This document shows positions 34,611-43,072 of a stretch of DNA of 64,000 bases, in pieces. Source of the DNA: DAMCAP01 sp964370205. GTDB lineage: Bacteria > Bacillota > Clostridia > Oscillospirales > Ruminococcaceae. The position numbers and the translations under genes were made by a program. The notes beneath the pieces are model-generated. The model saw only the letters and a program-made list of their open reading frames with translations. It did no database searches and was not told where the DNA came from. How positions within the stretch are numbered: position 1 is the first letter of the stretch; every line of letters starts with the position of its first letter. The DNA lies in NCBI GenBank assembly GCA_964370205.1, contig CAYJIK010000002.1, forward strand, positions 1 through 64,000, read 5' to 3'.

Positions 34611-34639
34611 ATAATACATATTTCTATCGGTTTTGTCAA
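34611..34639 (-). promoter_or_regulatory. Strong promoter of the DUF2828 leader
   Basis: Minus strand: perfect TTGACA (34639-34634), 17 bases, TATTAT (34616-34611). Confidence 0.75.
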
Positions 34640-34831
34640 TAGTTTACTATGAAAAAGGTTGCCGGAACTAGGTTTTTGTTTATTTTCACTATTATGTTGA
34701 ATACAGTGTTGAAACTATATGTACAATAGCGTGTACCTACCACAATTCGACTTTTTTGTGCATTTAGCACAGAGAGAAAATGCTTTTCTATTGCAATCTA
34801 GTCAAACTAAACACAAAAACGCTTTTTACAC

Positions 34832-34860
34832 TTGCAAAATAACGGAAACTACTATATAAT
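34832..34860 (+). promoter_or_regulatory. Promoter of the EF-G-like gene
   Basis: TTGCAA (34832-34837), 17 bases, TATAAT (34855-34860). The leader of about 170 nt contains GTTAGC/GCTAAC, GCTGTG/CACAGC and GATAG/CTATC hairpins. Between 34640 and 34831 I see only divergent promoter sequence. Confidence 0.75.
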
Positions 34861-35035
34861 ATGAAAAGTGTACATTCCGAAGTTGTTAGCAGCTGTTTGA
34901 CAGTTGTCTTTAGCTGTTTACTGGCGCTTTGTCACCGCTAACACTCGTAAAGTAGCTATACGCTGTGCTCTAATGGGGTTCACAGCATCAGATAGTGCTA
35001 AGCTATCCGTAAAAAGGTAATTGAAAGGGGAAACT

Positions 35036-37111
35036 ATGAGACAATATCTTGCAGGTAAGATCAGAAATGTTTGTATCGCCGGCCACGGTGGGAGCGGCAA
35101 AACCTCACTTGCGGAAGCACTCATATTTAAAGCAGGAGCTTCTGACAGATTTGGCAGAGTTGAGAACGGTAATACCGTGTGTGACTTCGACCCCGAAGAA
35201 ACCAAGAGAGTGGTTTCAGTATCGAGTGCTATAGCTCCGTTTGCTTGGGGCAGTACTAAAATTAACCTAATAGACACACCCGGTCTTTTTGACTTCGCAA
35301 CAGGTTTGTACGAAGGCATAAGAGCGTCCGAGAGTGTTATAATAGCGCTTTCCGCAAAGTCCGGCGTTGAAGTCGGTGCGGAAAAAGCATATAAACTGGC
35401 AAAGGATTCCGGCAAGGCAACAATGTTCTTCGTCGGCAAAATGGACGACGAAAACGCAGATTTCTACAAGACACTGGAAGAGCTCAAGAGCAAGTTCGGG
35501 CCGTCAATCTGCCCGATAGTTGCACCTGTTGTCGAAGATGGAAGACTGGTGTGCTACTACAATCTGGTAGAGAATAAAGCGTATAAATACACAACAACAG
35601 GCGAACCACAGGAAATGAAGCTACCTGACATAGGTCACCGACTGGACGGACTTATCACAGCTATATCCGAAGCGGTTGCGGAAACCGACGAAGAGCTGTT
35701 TGAAAAGTACTTCTCCGGCGAAAGCTTTACCCGTGACGAATTCCTAAGCGGCATACACCAGGGCGTTAAGATGGGTACTATCACCCCCGTCATCTGCGGC
35801 GCAGCGCTAAATATGGAAGGTATGGACACACTGCTTGATGCGATAGTTGACCATCTACCGTCCGCTTACGAATCCGCAGGCGAGACAGCTACAGACGCAA
35901 ACGGCGAGACCGTTGAAATAGAGTGCACAGACGAAGCCCCACTGGCTGCATACGTGTTCAAGACAGTTGCTGACCCGTTTGTGGGCAAGCTGTCCTTTGT
36001 CAAGGTGGTTGCAGGTAAACTGTCCGGTGACATATCACCGATAAATACACGTACAGGCAACCCTGAGCGCCTTGGTAAAATCATATATGTTACAGGCAAA
36101 AAGCAGGAGGACACCTCCTTTATATCGGCAGGAGACATAGGCGCAGTTACCAAACTAAGCGAAACTATGACAGGGGACACACTGTGTGACCCTAAGCGTG
36201 TCGTGACATTTGAAGGCGGTAACTTCCCACTTGCAACACTTACAATGGCTGTAGTCGCTAAGAACAAGGGCGATGAAGGTAAAATAGCGCAGGGTATTTC
36301 AAGGCTTATGGAGGAAGATCCGGTTGTAAACTTTGTGCAGGACGCTGAAACACGTCAGCAACTGCTTTCCGGTCTGGGCGAGCAACACCTTGACGTGGTT
36401 ATGTCCCGACTGAGGACAAAATTTGGCACGGACGCAACACTAGCAAAGCCGAGAGTGGCGTACAGGGAGACAGTCCGCAAGAAAGTTCGTGTGCAAGGTC
36501 GCCACAAGAAACAGTCGGGCGGACACGGTCAGTTCGGTGATGTGTGGATCGAGTTCGAGCCATGCGATAGCGACGGCCTGCTATTTGAAGAGAAGGTGTT
36601 CGGCGGAGCTGTTCCCAAGAACTTCTTCCCGGCGGTTGAAAAGGGTCTACAGGACTGCATCAAGAAAGGCTCTATAGCAGGTTACCCGATGGTGGGACTG
36701 AAAGCTACGCTTGTAGACGGTTCCTACCATGCTGTTGACTCGTCGGAAATGGCGTTTAAAATGGCGGCTACACTTGCGTATAAGAGTGGTATACCGCAGG
36801 CGTCACCAACACTGCTTGAGCCTATCGGGCATTTGAAGGTCGTTATTCCGGACACATACACAGGCGACATAATCGGCGACATAAACAAGCGTCGTGGCAG
36901 AATACTCGGCATGAACCCAATGGCGGACGGCGAACAGGAAGTGGAAGCAGATGTACCAATGAGCGAAATGTACGACTTCACCACAACACTGCGCTCCGTA
37001 ACACAGGGTAGAGGTAACTTCAGCCTGAGCTTTGAACGCTACGAAATGCTACCGCAGAACTTAGAGGCGGAAGTCGTAGAAGACGCAAAGGCGCTTGAAG
37101 AAGACAACTAA
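35036..37111 (+). CDS. Elongation factor G-like translational GTPase
   Basis: 691 residues, full EF-G domain order: G domain with P-loop GHGGSGKT (about 18-25) and DTPG (about 80), domain II, domain III with GLGEQHLDVVMSRL, domain IV and V to the end. It belongs to the EF-G-like (FusA2-type) group seen beside the main fusA in many Firmicutes, which is not in an rpsL operon. The fourth GTP-binding motif reads GKMD instead of NKMD. Role may be ribosome recycling or a regulatory variant. ATG 35036 has AAAGGGGA five bases upstream. Confidence 0.88.
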   Translation: MRQYLAGKIRNVCIAGHGGSGKTSLAEALIFKAGASDRFGRVENGNTVCDFDPEETKRVVSVSSAIAPFAWGSTKINLIDTPGLFDFATGLYEGIRASESVIIALSAKSGVEVGAEKAYKLAKDSGKATMFFVGKMDDENADFYKTLEELKSKFGPSICPIVAPVVEDGRLVCYYNLVENKAYKYTTTGEPQEMKLPDIGHRLDGLITAISEAVAETDEELFEKYFSGESFTRDEFLSGIHQGVKMGTITPVICGAALNMEGMDTLLDAIVDHLPSAYESAGETATDANGETVEIECTDEAPLAAYVFKTVADPFVGKLSFVKVVAGKLSGDISPINTRTGNPERLGKIIYVTGKKQEDTSFISAGDIGAVTKLSETMTGDTLCDPKRVVTFEGGNFPLATLTMAVVAKNKGDEGKIAQGISRLMEEDPVVNFVQDAETRQQLLSGLGEQHLDVVMSRLRTKFGTDATLAKPRVAYRETVRKKVRVQGRHKKQSGGHGQFGDVWIEFEPCDSDGLLFEEKVFGGAVPKNFFPAVEKGLQDCIKKGSIAGYPMVGLKATLVDGSYHAVDSSEMAFKMAATLAYKSGIPQASPTLLEPIGHLKVVIPDTYTGDIIGDINKRRGRILGMNPMADGEQEVEADVPMSEMYDFTTTLRSVTQGRGNFSLSFERYEMLPQNLEAEVVEDAKALEEDN

Positions 37112-37122
37112 TTGATTCATAT

Positions 37123-37201
37123 AATGTGGGGGCGACCCTGTGCGGTGCTTGAAGCCTGATGAATGTTCGGGTTTTGGGCACCGCATGGAAGCCCCTGCAT
37201 T
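37123..37201. repeat. R2 palindrome after the EF-G-like gene
   Basis: AATGTGGGGGC (37123-37133) with GCCCCTGCATT (37191-37201) and an inner GCGGTGC/GCACCGC stem. It lies just after the EF-G-like gene and may also end its transcript. Confidence 0.65.
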
Positions 37202-37296
37202 TTCCATTTTCATGAAAAACAGCGACCCCATTACAACATTTTACCAAAAATGTACTAGCTACACTGCCTGTCTGCATATAGTATGACGAGGTGAAA

Positions 37297-37380
37297 GTTC
37301 GAAAACAAGACTTTCGAACCAAAGTTTTGTACTTTTCTGAACAGCCTCAAAATGTGCAGAAAGGTATGGTCATAAATATG
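37297..37380 (+). repeat. R3 leader element on the DUF4830 gene
   Basis: GTTCGAAA/TTTCGAAC hairpin (37297-37319), TTTTGTACTTTTCTGAACAG with AGCCTC, then GCAGAAAGGTATGGTCATA and AATATG on the start codon. Confidence 0.8.
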
Positions 37381-37863
37381 CGAGTATACAGAATTTCACT
37401 AAACAGACGTTTAAATCAGGGGCTATTGTTATTTTTTCTTTTGATATGCGTCTTAGGAGTGGGGCGAGGGATATCAATGCTTTCTGACACTGAAGGCGAA
37501 GTGGTTGCTGTTATGGGTGGTAACCTGTCCGCAGACAGCGAAAGTGAAAGGCAGGAGTTTATAGCGCTAAACGGTTGGGAGGTAGGCGAGGAGCCTGCTA
37601 TGGTTATATCCATCGTAATACCCGAGGAGTTTGACGAGCTTTATAACGGCTATAACGACCTGCAAAAAGCACAAGGTTTTGACCTTAGCGATTACAGGGG
37701 CAAGGTGTGTACACAGTACAGCTACGACCTCACAAACTACCCTGATGCCGCATCCCCAGTACGACTAAACCTAGTGGTGTACAAAGGTGATGTAATAGGT
37801 GCGGACATCAGTAGTATGACACTTGGTGGCTTTGTTCGTGGGGTTGTGGACAGTGCGACATAG
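37378..37863 (+). CDS. DUF4830 domain protein
   Basis: 161 residues. One N-terminal membrane helix or signal (about 12-30) followed by an extracytoplasmic DUF4830 domain: FIALNGWEVGEEP, FDELYNGYNDLQKAQGFDL, then the tail VVYKGDVIGADISSMTLGGF. Function of the family unknown; it is widespread in Clostridia. ATG 37378 is the conserved start; earlier in-frame codons belong to the R3 leader. A terminator follows at 37908. Confidence 0.75.
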   Translation: MRVYRISLNRRLNQGLLLFFLLICVLGVGRGISMLSDTEGEVVAVMGGNLSADSESERQEFIALNGWEVGEEPAMVISIVIPEEFDELYNGYNDLQKAQGFDLSDYRGKVCTQYSYDLTNYPDAASPVRLNLVVYKGDVIGADISSMTLGGFVRGVVDSAT

Positions 37864-37907
37864 ACAAAAATGAAAAAAGTGAAAGCCTTTTTACTGAAAA
37901 GGCAATG

Positions 37908-37954
37908 AAAAGCGAATAGTGAGGACGTTGTTTTGACTATTCGCTTTTTGTTTT
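37908..37954 (+). terminator. Terminator after the DUF4830 gene
   Basis: Perfect 13-bp stem AAAAGCGAATAGT/ACTATTCGCTTTT (37908-37920/37936-37948), then TGTTTTG. Confidence 0.8.
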
Positions 37955-38000
37955 GAAGACGTTTTTGTAAGGAATTTGAAAAAATCAAGGGAGAATTACA

Positions 38001-38723
38001 TTGACTGAGAAAAAACTTATAAGGCTAGACCAGATAATAGCGTCACTACCCGGCAACAGTCGAAAGACCGCAAAGGCACTTATATCCTCGGGAGAGGTTA
38101 CGGTGGACGGTGTGGTCGTTAAAAATGCGGCACTGAAGGTTGATGTGCTAACAAGCGAAGTGCGCATAGGCTCGTTAACAGTGGCGTACAAAAAGCACAT
38201 ATACATAGTACAACACAAGCCGCAAGGGGTGGTGTCCGCCACTAAAGACCGAGATGACAAAACAGTCCTGGATATCTTGCCTAATCATCTTAGGTACAGT
38301 GATGTGTTTCCTGCAGGTCGGCTTGATAAGTACAGCGAGGGGCTCCTCATAATCACAAACGACGGTGATTTTGCGCACCGAATACTTGCTCCGGGCAAAA
38401 AAGTACCAAAACGATACTATGTGGAACTGGATAGAGCGTCTATGACTGCTGAGCTGGTCAGTGTTTTTGCTGATGGTATGCATTTGGGAGGTGAGGACTA
38501 CGCCTCATCGTCAGAACTTGAAATATTGTCGCCAAATAGCGGATATGTCACCATCTACGAGGGCATCTACCATCAAGTGCGTAGGATGTTTGACCTAAAT
38601 GGCGCAAAGGTGACGAGGCTTGTGCGTGTTAAGATGGGTGGTTTTGAGTTGCCGAGCGACCTACCTATGGGCGAGAGCCGTGAGATGACAACCGCTGAAC
38701 TTGAAGCGATTTTTGAAAAATAG
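38001..38723 (+). CDS. RsuA/RluB-family pseudouridine synthase
   Basis: Isomerises a specific uridine in rRNA. 240 residues: S4 RNA-binding domain (about 5-55) then the synthase domain with GRLDKYSEGLLIITNDGD (about 106-123), whose aspartate D109 is the nucleophile. The usual GRLDxDTxGLL here reads GRLDKYSEGLL. Whether the target is 16S (RsuA) or 23S (RluB/RluE/F) is not clear. Start is TTG 38001 behind AAGGGAGAA. Monocistronic. Confidence 0.88.
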   Translation: MTEKKLIRLDQIIASLPGNSRKTAKALISSGEVTVDGVVVKNAALKVDVLTSEVRIGSLTVAYKKHIYIVQHKPQGVVSATKDRDDKTVLDILPNHLRYSDVFPAGRLDKYSEGLLIITNDGDFAHRILAPGKKVPKRYYVELDRASMTAELVSVFADGMHLGGEDYASSSELEILSPNSGYVTIYEGIYHQVRRMFDLNGAKVTRLVRVKMGGFELPSDLPMGESREMTTAELEAIFEK

Positions 38724-38795
38724 GTTACTTGAACATATTTAGACCATTTTAAATTATTAAATATTAAAAAATGACAAAAAAAGACCTCTTTTATA

Positions 38796-38824
38796 TTGCA
38801 ATGTACACCATGTTTATGTATAAT
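38796..38824 (+). promoter_or_regulatory. Promoter of the regulator-ftsEX cluster
   Basis: TTGCAA (38796-38801), 17 bases, TATAAT (38819-38824). Leader about 190 nt to the start at 39023; no known leader motif recognised. Confidence 0.75.
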
Positions 38825-39022
38825 ATAAATAAACTCTACCTTTAATGGTTTTACTTTTTGTGCATGTAAGCGTTTTTTTGATAGCCTAAAAGTTATGACC
38901 ATCTTTATGCCATTAAGCGAAAACAGCTGTTTTTGCGTTTGTAATTTGGCTAAAAGCTAATATAGTTAGGTGCAATACAACAGTAGAGGGTACTTTACCC
39001 TTAATATCAATTGGAGGTACTT

Positions 39023-40105
39023 ATGTCTAACAGAGTGTTTTTGGGAGTAATCGGTCAGCTTAGAGAGTATATGGAGCGAAACATTGGAATTATTGACGAA
39101 ATGTCCAATGTCATCGCCAGTTCCGAACCTGACCAAGCTGAAAACCACCGTGACCTTGCGCCGTACCATTTTGACGGCAGAGAGAGTTTTACTTTGGGCG
39201 AGTTCACCTACAAAACTATCTACAACGGCACACACCCCGAACTTACCGTGTTCTGCCATGGAACCGACGACACCGCATTGCGTTACTGCTCTATTCTTCT
39301 TGTCGCTATACAGGGAATAAAGCAGCATTACGATGAAAAGCATGACCGTGCTAACTTCATTAAAAACGTGGTGCTTGATAATATTTTGCCCGGCGATGTA
39401 TATGTAAAGGCGAGAGAACTACACTTTAACATGGATGTATCCCGTGTAGTTGTTTTAGTGCGCCTTTCAAACGCTACCGGCATATCCTCCTATGACGTTT
39501 TAGCGTCCATGTTCCCTGACAAGCAGAGGGACTTCGTTTTCAGTATCTCCGAGACAGAGCTTGTGCTTGTTAAAGAGATAAAGACCAGCATAGAACCGAG
39601 CGACCTTGAAAAGCTTGCTCGCTCCATCATTGACACACTGAGTGGTGAGTCGTACGCCAAGGCGACTGTAGGAATTGGTACTATAGTCATGGGTGTGCGT
39701 GACTTGGCACGCTCGTTTAAAGAGGCGCAGGTGTCGCTTGAAGTCGGTAAGGTGTTTGACACAGAGCGTACCATCGTCCGCCATGACGATCTGGGTATAG
39801 CACGTCTTATTTACCAGCTACCCACAACACTGTGCGACATGTTCCTGCGTGAAGTTTTTAAAAAGGGGTCTATCGACTCGCTGGACAAAGAAACACTATT
39901 TACAATTCAGCGCTTTTTCGAGAACAACTTAAACGTGTCCGAAACATCGAGAAAACTGTTTGTACACAGAAATACACTCGTGTACAGACTTGAAAAGATA
40001 AAGAAGCTCACAGGTCTTGACCTGCGTGAGTTTGACCATGCAATAATATTCAAGGTAGCGCTCATGGTAAAACGCTATCTGGCTGCAAGCCCTACAAAGT
40101 TCTAG
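39023..40105 (+). CDS. PucR/CdaR-type helix-turn-helix regulator
   Basis: 360 residues. The C-terminal 60 residues carry the PucR-type HTH (FENNLNVSETSRKLFVHRNTLVYRLEKIKKLTG, given here across helices), preceded by a GGDEF-like dimer region with IGIGTIVMGVRDLARSFKEA. The N-terminal part is an uncharacterised sensor. It stands right before ftsE-ftsX, a frequent neighbourhood in Ruminococcaceae-type genomes, so it may control the division genes. ATG 39023 follows TTGGAGG. Confidence 0.82.
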   Translation: MSNRVFLGVIGQLREYMERNIGIIDEMSNVIASSEPDQAENHRDLAPYHFDGRESFTLGEFTYKTIYNGTHPELTVFCHGTDDTALRYCSILLVAIQGIKQHYDEKHDRANFIKNVVLDNILPGDVYVKARELHFNMDVSRVVVLVRLSNATGISSYDVLASMFPDKQRDFVFSISETELVLVKEIKTSIEPSDLEKLARSIIDTLSGESYAKATVGIGTIVMGVRDLARSFKEAQVSLEVGKVFDTERTIVRHDDLGIARLIYQLPTTLCDMFLREVFKKGSIDSLDKETLFTIQRFFENNLNVSETSRKLFVHRNTLVYRLEKIKKLTGLDLREFDHAIIFKVALMVKRYLAASPTKF

Positions 40106-40142
40106 CTATCCTAATCGTTTACCTAAAGGGGGCGCGTATACT

Positions 40143-40838
40143 ATCATTAATTTCAAAAATGTATCTAAAACATATCAAAAGGGTGGACAAGGCCACGCAC
40201 TTAAAAATGTAAACTTGAGTGTAGAGAAGGGAGAATTTGTTTTTGTTGTAGGTAGCTCAGGGGCAGGTAAGAGCACTATGATAAAACTGATGCTAAGAGA
40301 AGAAACCCCGACTACAGGAAGTGTTGTTATAGCCGGGAGAAGCCTTGAAAAGATGCGAGCACGGGAAATATCAATGCTGCGCCGTATGATAGGCGTTGTG
40401 TTCCAAGATTTCAGACTTATACCGACCATGAACGTGTATGACAATGTAGCGTTTGCGCTTAGGGTTACAGGCGTTGCTAACAGAGATATCAAACGCCGAG
40501 TGCCATATGTGCTGGATCTCGTGGGTCTACTCGGTAAAGCGAGGAGCTTTCCCGAACATATGTCCGGCGGTGAACAGCAAAGGGTTTCACTGGCGAGGGC
40601 GCTTGTAAACAATCCCTCCATAATCATAGCGGACGAGCCAACCGGTAACATAGACCCGGGCATGTCATATGAAATAGTAGCACTACTTAACGAGATAAAC
40701 CGTCTAGGTACAACCATTGTTATGGTTACACATGAGCATGAACTCGTGGAAAAATTCTCCAGGCGCACTATAGTGCTGGACAGCGGCGTTATAGTGTCGG
40801 ATGGTTTTACGGGGAGGGCTTATGAGAAGAGGCAGTAG
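40143..40838 (+). CDS. ftsE: Cell division ATP-binding protein FtsE, non-canonical start
   Basis: ATPase of the FtsEX complex that switches on murein hydrolases at the septum. Walker A GSSGAGKST, Q-loop VFQDFR, signature MSGGEQQR, Walker B IIIADEPTG, H-loop VTHEHE. Homology requires residues before the first usable codon: in frame from 40143 the sequence reads I-INFKNVSKTYQKGG, matching MIxFKNVSKTY. There is no ATG, GTG or TTG at that point, only ATC (40143) and ATT (40146), 10-13 bases after AAAGGGGG. The first canonical start, TTG 40212, would remove the first beta strands. The gene overlaps ftsX by 17 bases. Confidence 0.88.
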   Translation: MINFKNVSKTYQKGGQGHALKNVNLSVEKGEFVFVVGSSGAGKSTMIKLMLREETPTTGSVVIAGRSLEKMRAREISMLRRMIGVVFQDFRLIPTMNVYDNVAFALRVTGVANRDIKRRVPYVLDLVGLLGKARSFPEHMSGGEQQRVSLARALVNNPSIIIADEPTGNIDPGMSYEIVALLNEINRLGTTIVMVTHEHELVEKFSRRTIVLDSGVIVSDGFTGRAYEKRQ

Positions 40839-41730
40839 CTTTTTTTACCTGATTAAAGAAGGCGTGCGAAGTATAGGCGCAAACTACATGATGTCCATTG
40901 CGGCAATAGGAGCGCTGACTTCCTGCCTTATTATGATAGGTAGTTCTGTACTTTTCACTATGAATGTGCAGAACTTCGTAGACTATGTTGAAAATCAAAA
41001 CGAGGTTGTTGTTATACTCGAAGATAACATGGACCTCTACCAGATAGAAACTATTCAGACCGAGCTGGAAGAACACGAGAACATCATAGAAGTGGACTTT
41101 GTATCTAAAGAGGAGGGGCTGCAAAGCTGGGTGGACTCCATTGGCGACGATGGCACACTTATGGACCTGCTCCAACGTGAAAATCCACTTCCGCATTTAT
41201 TTGTACTCACACTTGAAAACCTTGGGGATATCACAGAGACAGTTATAGACGTGCGTAGTATGCCCGGAGTTGAAGAAGTGAACGCACCCATGGAGGTTGC
41301 CTCAACGGTAAGCACCTTAAAACAAGCTGTTGACGTTGTAGCGACTGCAATAATCTTAATACTTGCGCTTGTATCGCTTGTTGTAGTTACTAACACTATT
41401 CGTATTACAGTCTTTAACAGGCGTAAAGAGATAAACCTTATGAAATATGTCGGAGCGACAAACACGTTCATACGTATGCCCTTTTTTGTGGAGGGTGTAG
41501 TGATGGGTATTCTGTCTGCTACGCTTGCATTTGCGATACTGTTCGGAGTATACACGGTACTACTTGACTTCAGCAGTGACCCTACCGGCGGCTGGATCTC
41601 TTTGATGAGTGGCACACTCGTGCCTTTTGAAGATGTAGCTATCAATTTGTATATTGGATTTTTGGCTGCAGGAGTTGGAATCGGTACCGTAGGTAGTATG
41701 GCATTTTTAGGGAGATACCTAAGGGTGTAG
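40822..41730 (+). CDS. ftsX: Cell division protein FtsX
   Basis: Membrane partner of FtsE passing ATPase signals to an extracellular hydrolase. 302 residues: helix 1 (about 22-45), a large extracytoplasmic loop (about 46-170) with NEVVVILEDNMDL, then three helices with the FtsX core NTIRITVFNRRKEINLMKYVGAT (split). ATG 40822 is inside the ftsE end with GGGGAGGG. The likely target hydrolase is encoded next. Confidence 0.93.
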   Translation: MRRGSSFFYLIKEGVRSIGANYMMSIAAIGALTSCLIMIGSSVLFTMNVQNFVDYVENQNEVVVILEDNMDLYQIETIQTELEEHENIIEVDFVSKEEGLQSWVDSIGDDGTLMDLLQRENPLPHLFVLTLENLGDITETVIDVRSMPGVEEVNAPMEVASTVSTLKQAVDVVATAIILILALVSLVVVTNTIRITVFNRRKEINLMKYVGATNTFIRMPFFVEGVVMGILSATLAFAILFGVYTVLLDFSSDPTGGWISLMSGTLVPFEDVAINLYIGFLAAGVGIGTVGSMAFLGRYLRV

Positions 41731-41759
41731 CTTGACTTTTGGAAGGAGTAGACTTAACG

Positions 41760-42938
41760 GTGAAAAGATTCATTTGTATATCGGTAACATTCTGTGTGAT
41801 GTTTATGTTGCTTGCAAACAACAGTACATTCGGTATGAGTGAATATAAAGCACAACTCGATGGCCTTTCCGGCGTGTTTGAAGAGCTGGAAAAGGAACAG
41901 GAGAAGCTTGAAAATGAAATTGCAAACGCTCAGAACGAACAGGAGAAACAGGAAGTTATAAAAAATCAGCTTGACAGTCAAATTACGAATTTGACCTCTC
42001 AGGTGACGGTTTTGAGCGATAAAATCACACTTCTGGAAGATAATCTCCAGAAAACGGAAATAGCGTTACAACAAAAAGAAGAAAGCATAGAAGCAAATAT
42101 GGACATGTTTTTACAGCGTGTCTATGCTATGTATACAACACCGCCTTCCTCCACGATAGGTCTGATACTTGGGGCGGATAGTTTTGCTGAAATGCTTACG
42201 GCGGTAGAATTTTCTGCACGAGTTGCAGAACAGGATAACGAACTTTTGGAGATCATGAAAGAGGAACTTGAGGGTATTGAGGAAGACAAGAGAATAATCG
42301 AGGAGGACAAACTCGAGCTTGAAACCTCAAAGACCGACCTCCAAGATAAGCAGGGGCAGCTGTCTGTACAGCTTTCACAGACAAACGCTCAAATTCAAGA
42401 CCTTGCAGCCTTAGAAGCGGAGTACAAAAAGAACCAAGCCGCCATCTCTCAAGAACTTAAAGAAGTGAACTTAGAAATCGAGGCTATCTACGATAAAATA
42501 CAGTCACTCGGTGAATATAGCGGTACAATGACATGGCCTGTACCGGGACATCTTTACATATCCTCCGACTTCGGTTGGCGGTTTGGCGGTACCAATTACC
42601 ACACAGGTTTTGACATCGCACGTGCTGACGCTCAAGGCGTTGGTATTTACGGTAAGCCCACAGTAGCGGCAAACAGCGGTACTGTTATCGTAGCTAACTC
42701 CACATATGTTCAGGGTAGGGGATATGGTATATATGTAATTGTCGACCACGGCGGTGGTATCTCTACGCTGTACGGTCATTTAAGTAAGCTTGCGGTAAGC
42801 ACAGGTGATACCGTAACAAAGGGCGAAACTATCGGCTATGTCGGTAGTACAGGTTGGTCCACAGGTCCTCACCTTCACTTTGAAGTTAGAAAAGACGGAG
42901 TGTATGTATACCCATGGGATTACATCGCACGTCCGTAG
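41760..42938 (+). CDS. EnvC/PcsB-like M23 murein hydrolase
   Basis: 392 residues: signal peptide (about 1-28), a long coiled coil (about 30-245, repeated E/K/Q heptads) and an M23 metallopeptidase domain (about 262-392) with YHTGFDIA, YGHLSKL and HLHFEV, so all zinc ligands and the catalytic histidine are present and it should be an active endopeptidase. Coiled coil plus LytM domain downstream of ftsEX is the classic FtsEX-regulated hydrolase layout. Start GTG 41760 with GGAAGGAG upstream. Confidence 0.9.
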   Translation: MKRFICISVTFCVMFMLLANNSTFGMSEYKAQLDGLSGVFEELEKEQEKLENEIANAQNEQEKQEVIKNQLDSQITNLTSQVTVLSDKITLLEDNLQKTEIALQQKEESIEANMDMFLQRVYAMYTTPPSSTIGLILGADSFAEMLTAVEFSARVAEQDNELLEIMKEELEGIEEDKRIIEEDKLELETSKTDLQDKQGQLSVQLSQTNAQIQDLAALEAEYKKNQAAISQELKEVNLEIEAIYDKIQSLGEYSGTMTWPVPGHLYISSDFGWRFGGTNYHTGFDIARADAQGVGIYGKPTVAANSGTVIVANSTYVQGRGYGIYVIVDHGGGISTLYGHLSKLAVSTGDTVTKGETIGYVGSTGWSTGPHLHFEVRKDGVYVYPWDYIARP

Positions 42939-42963
42939 ATACTTGTTATAATAGGGACTTTGT

Positions 42964-43003
42964 TCAGGGTTCTGAAGGGGTGAAAGCCCTTTAAGAACCC
43001 TGA
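42964..43003 (+). other. Hairpin between the hydrolase and protease genes
   Basis: TCAGGGTTCT (42964-42973) pairs with AGAACCCTGA (42994-43003), enclosing AAGGGG/GCCCTT. No T-run follows. It could lower expression of the downstream protease gene; a TTGTTATAAT promoter-like string lies just before it. Confidence 0.55.
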
Positions 43004-43072
43004 TGAATTTTAGTAAAGGATACTCAGTAGAGCAGCGGTTGCTTTGTTGAGCACGGTAAGGTAAACGGTAGA

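Noticed and set aside
38834..38902. Another R3 copy before the PucR/CdaR-type regulator gene
   Set aside because: TTTTGTGC and AGCC words and a reversed ATGACCAT are present, but the hairpins and order do not match the family.
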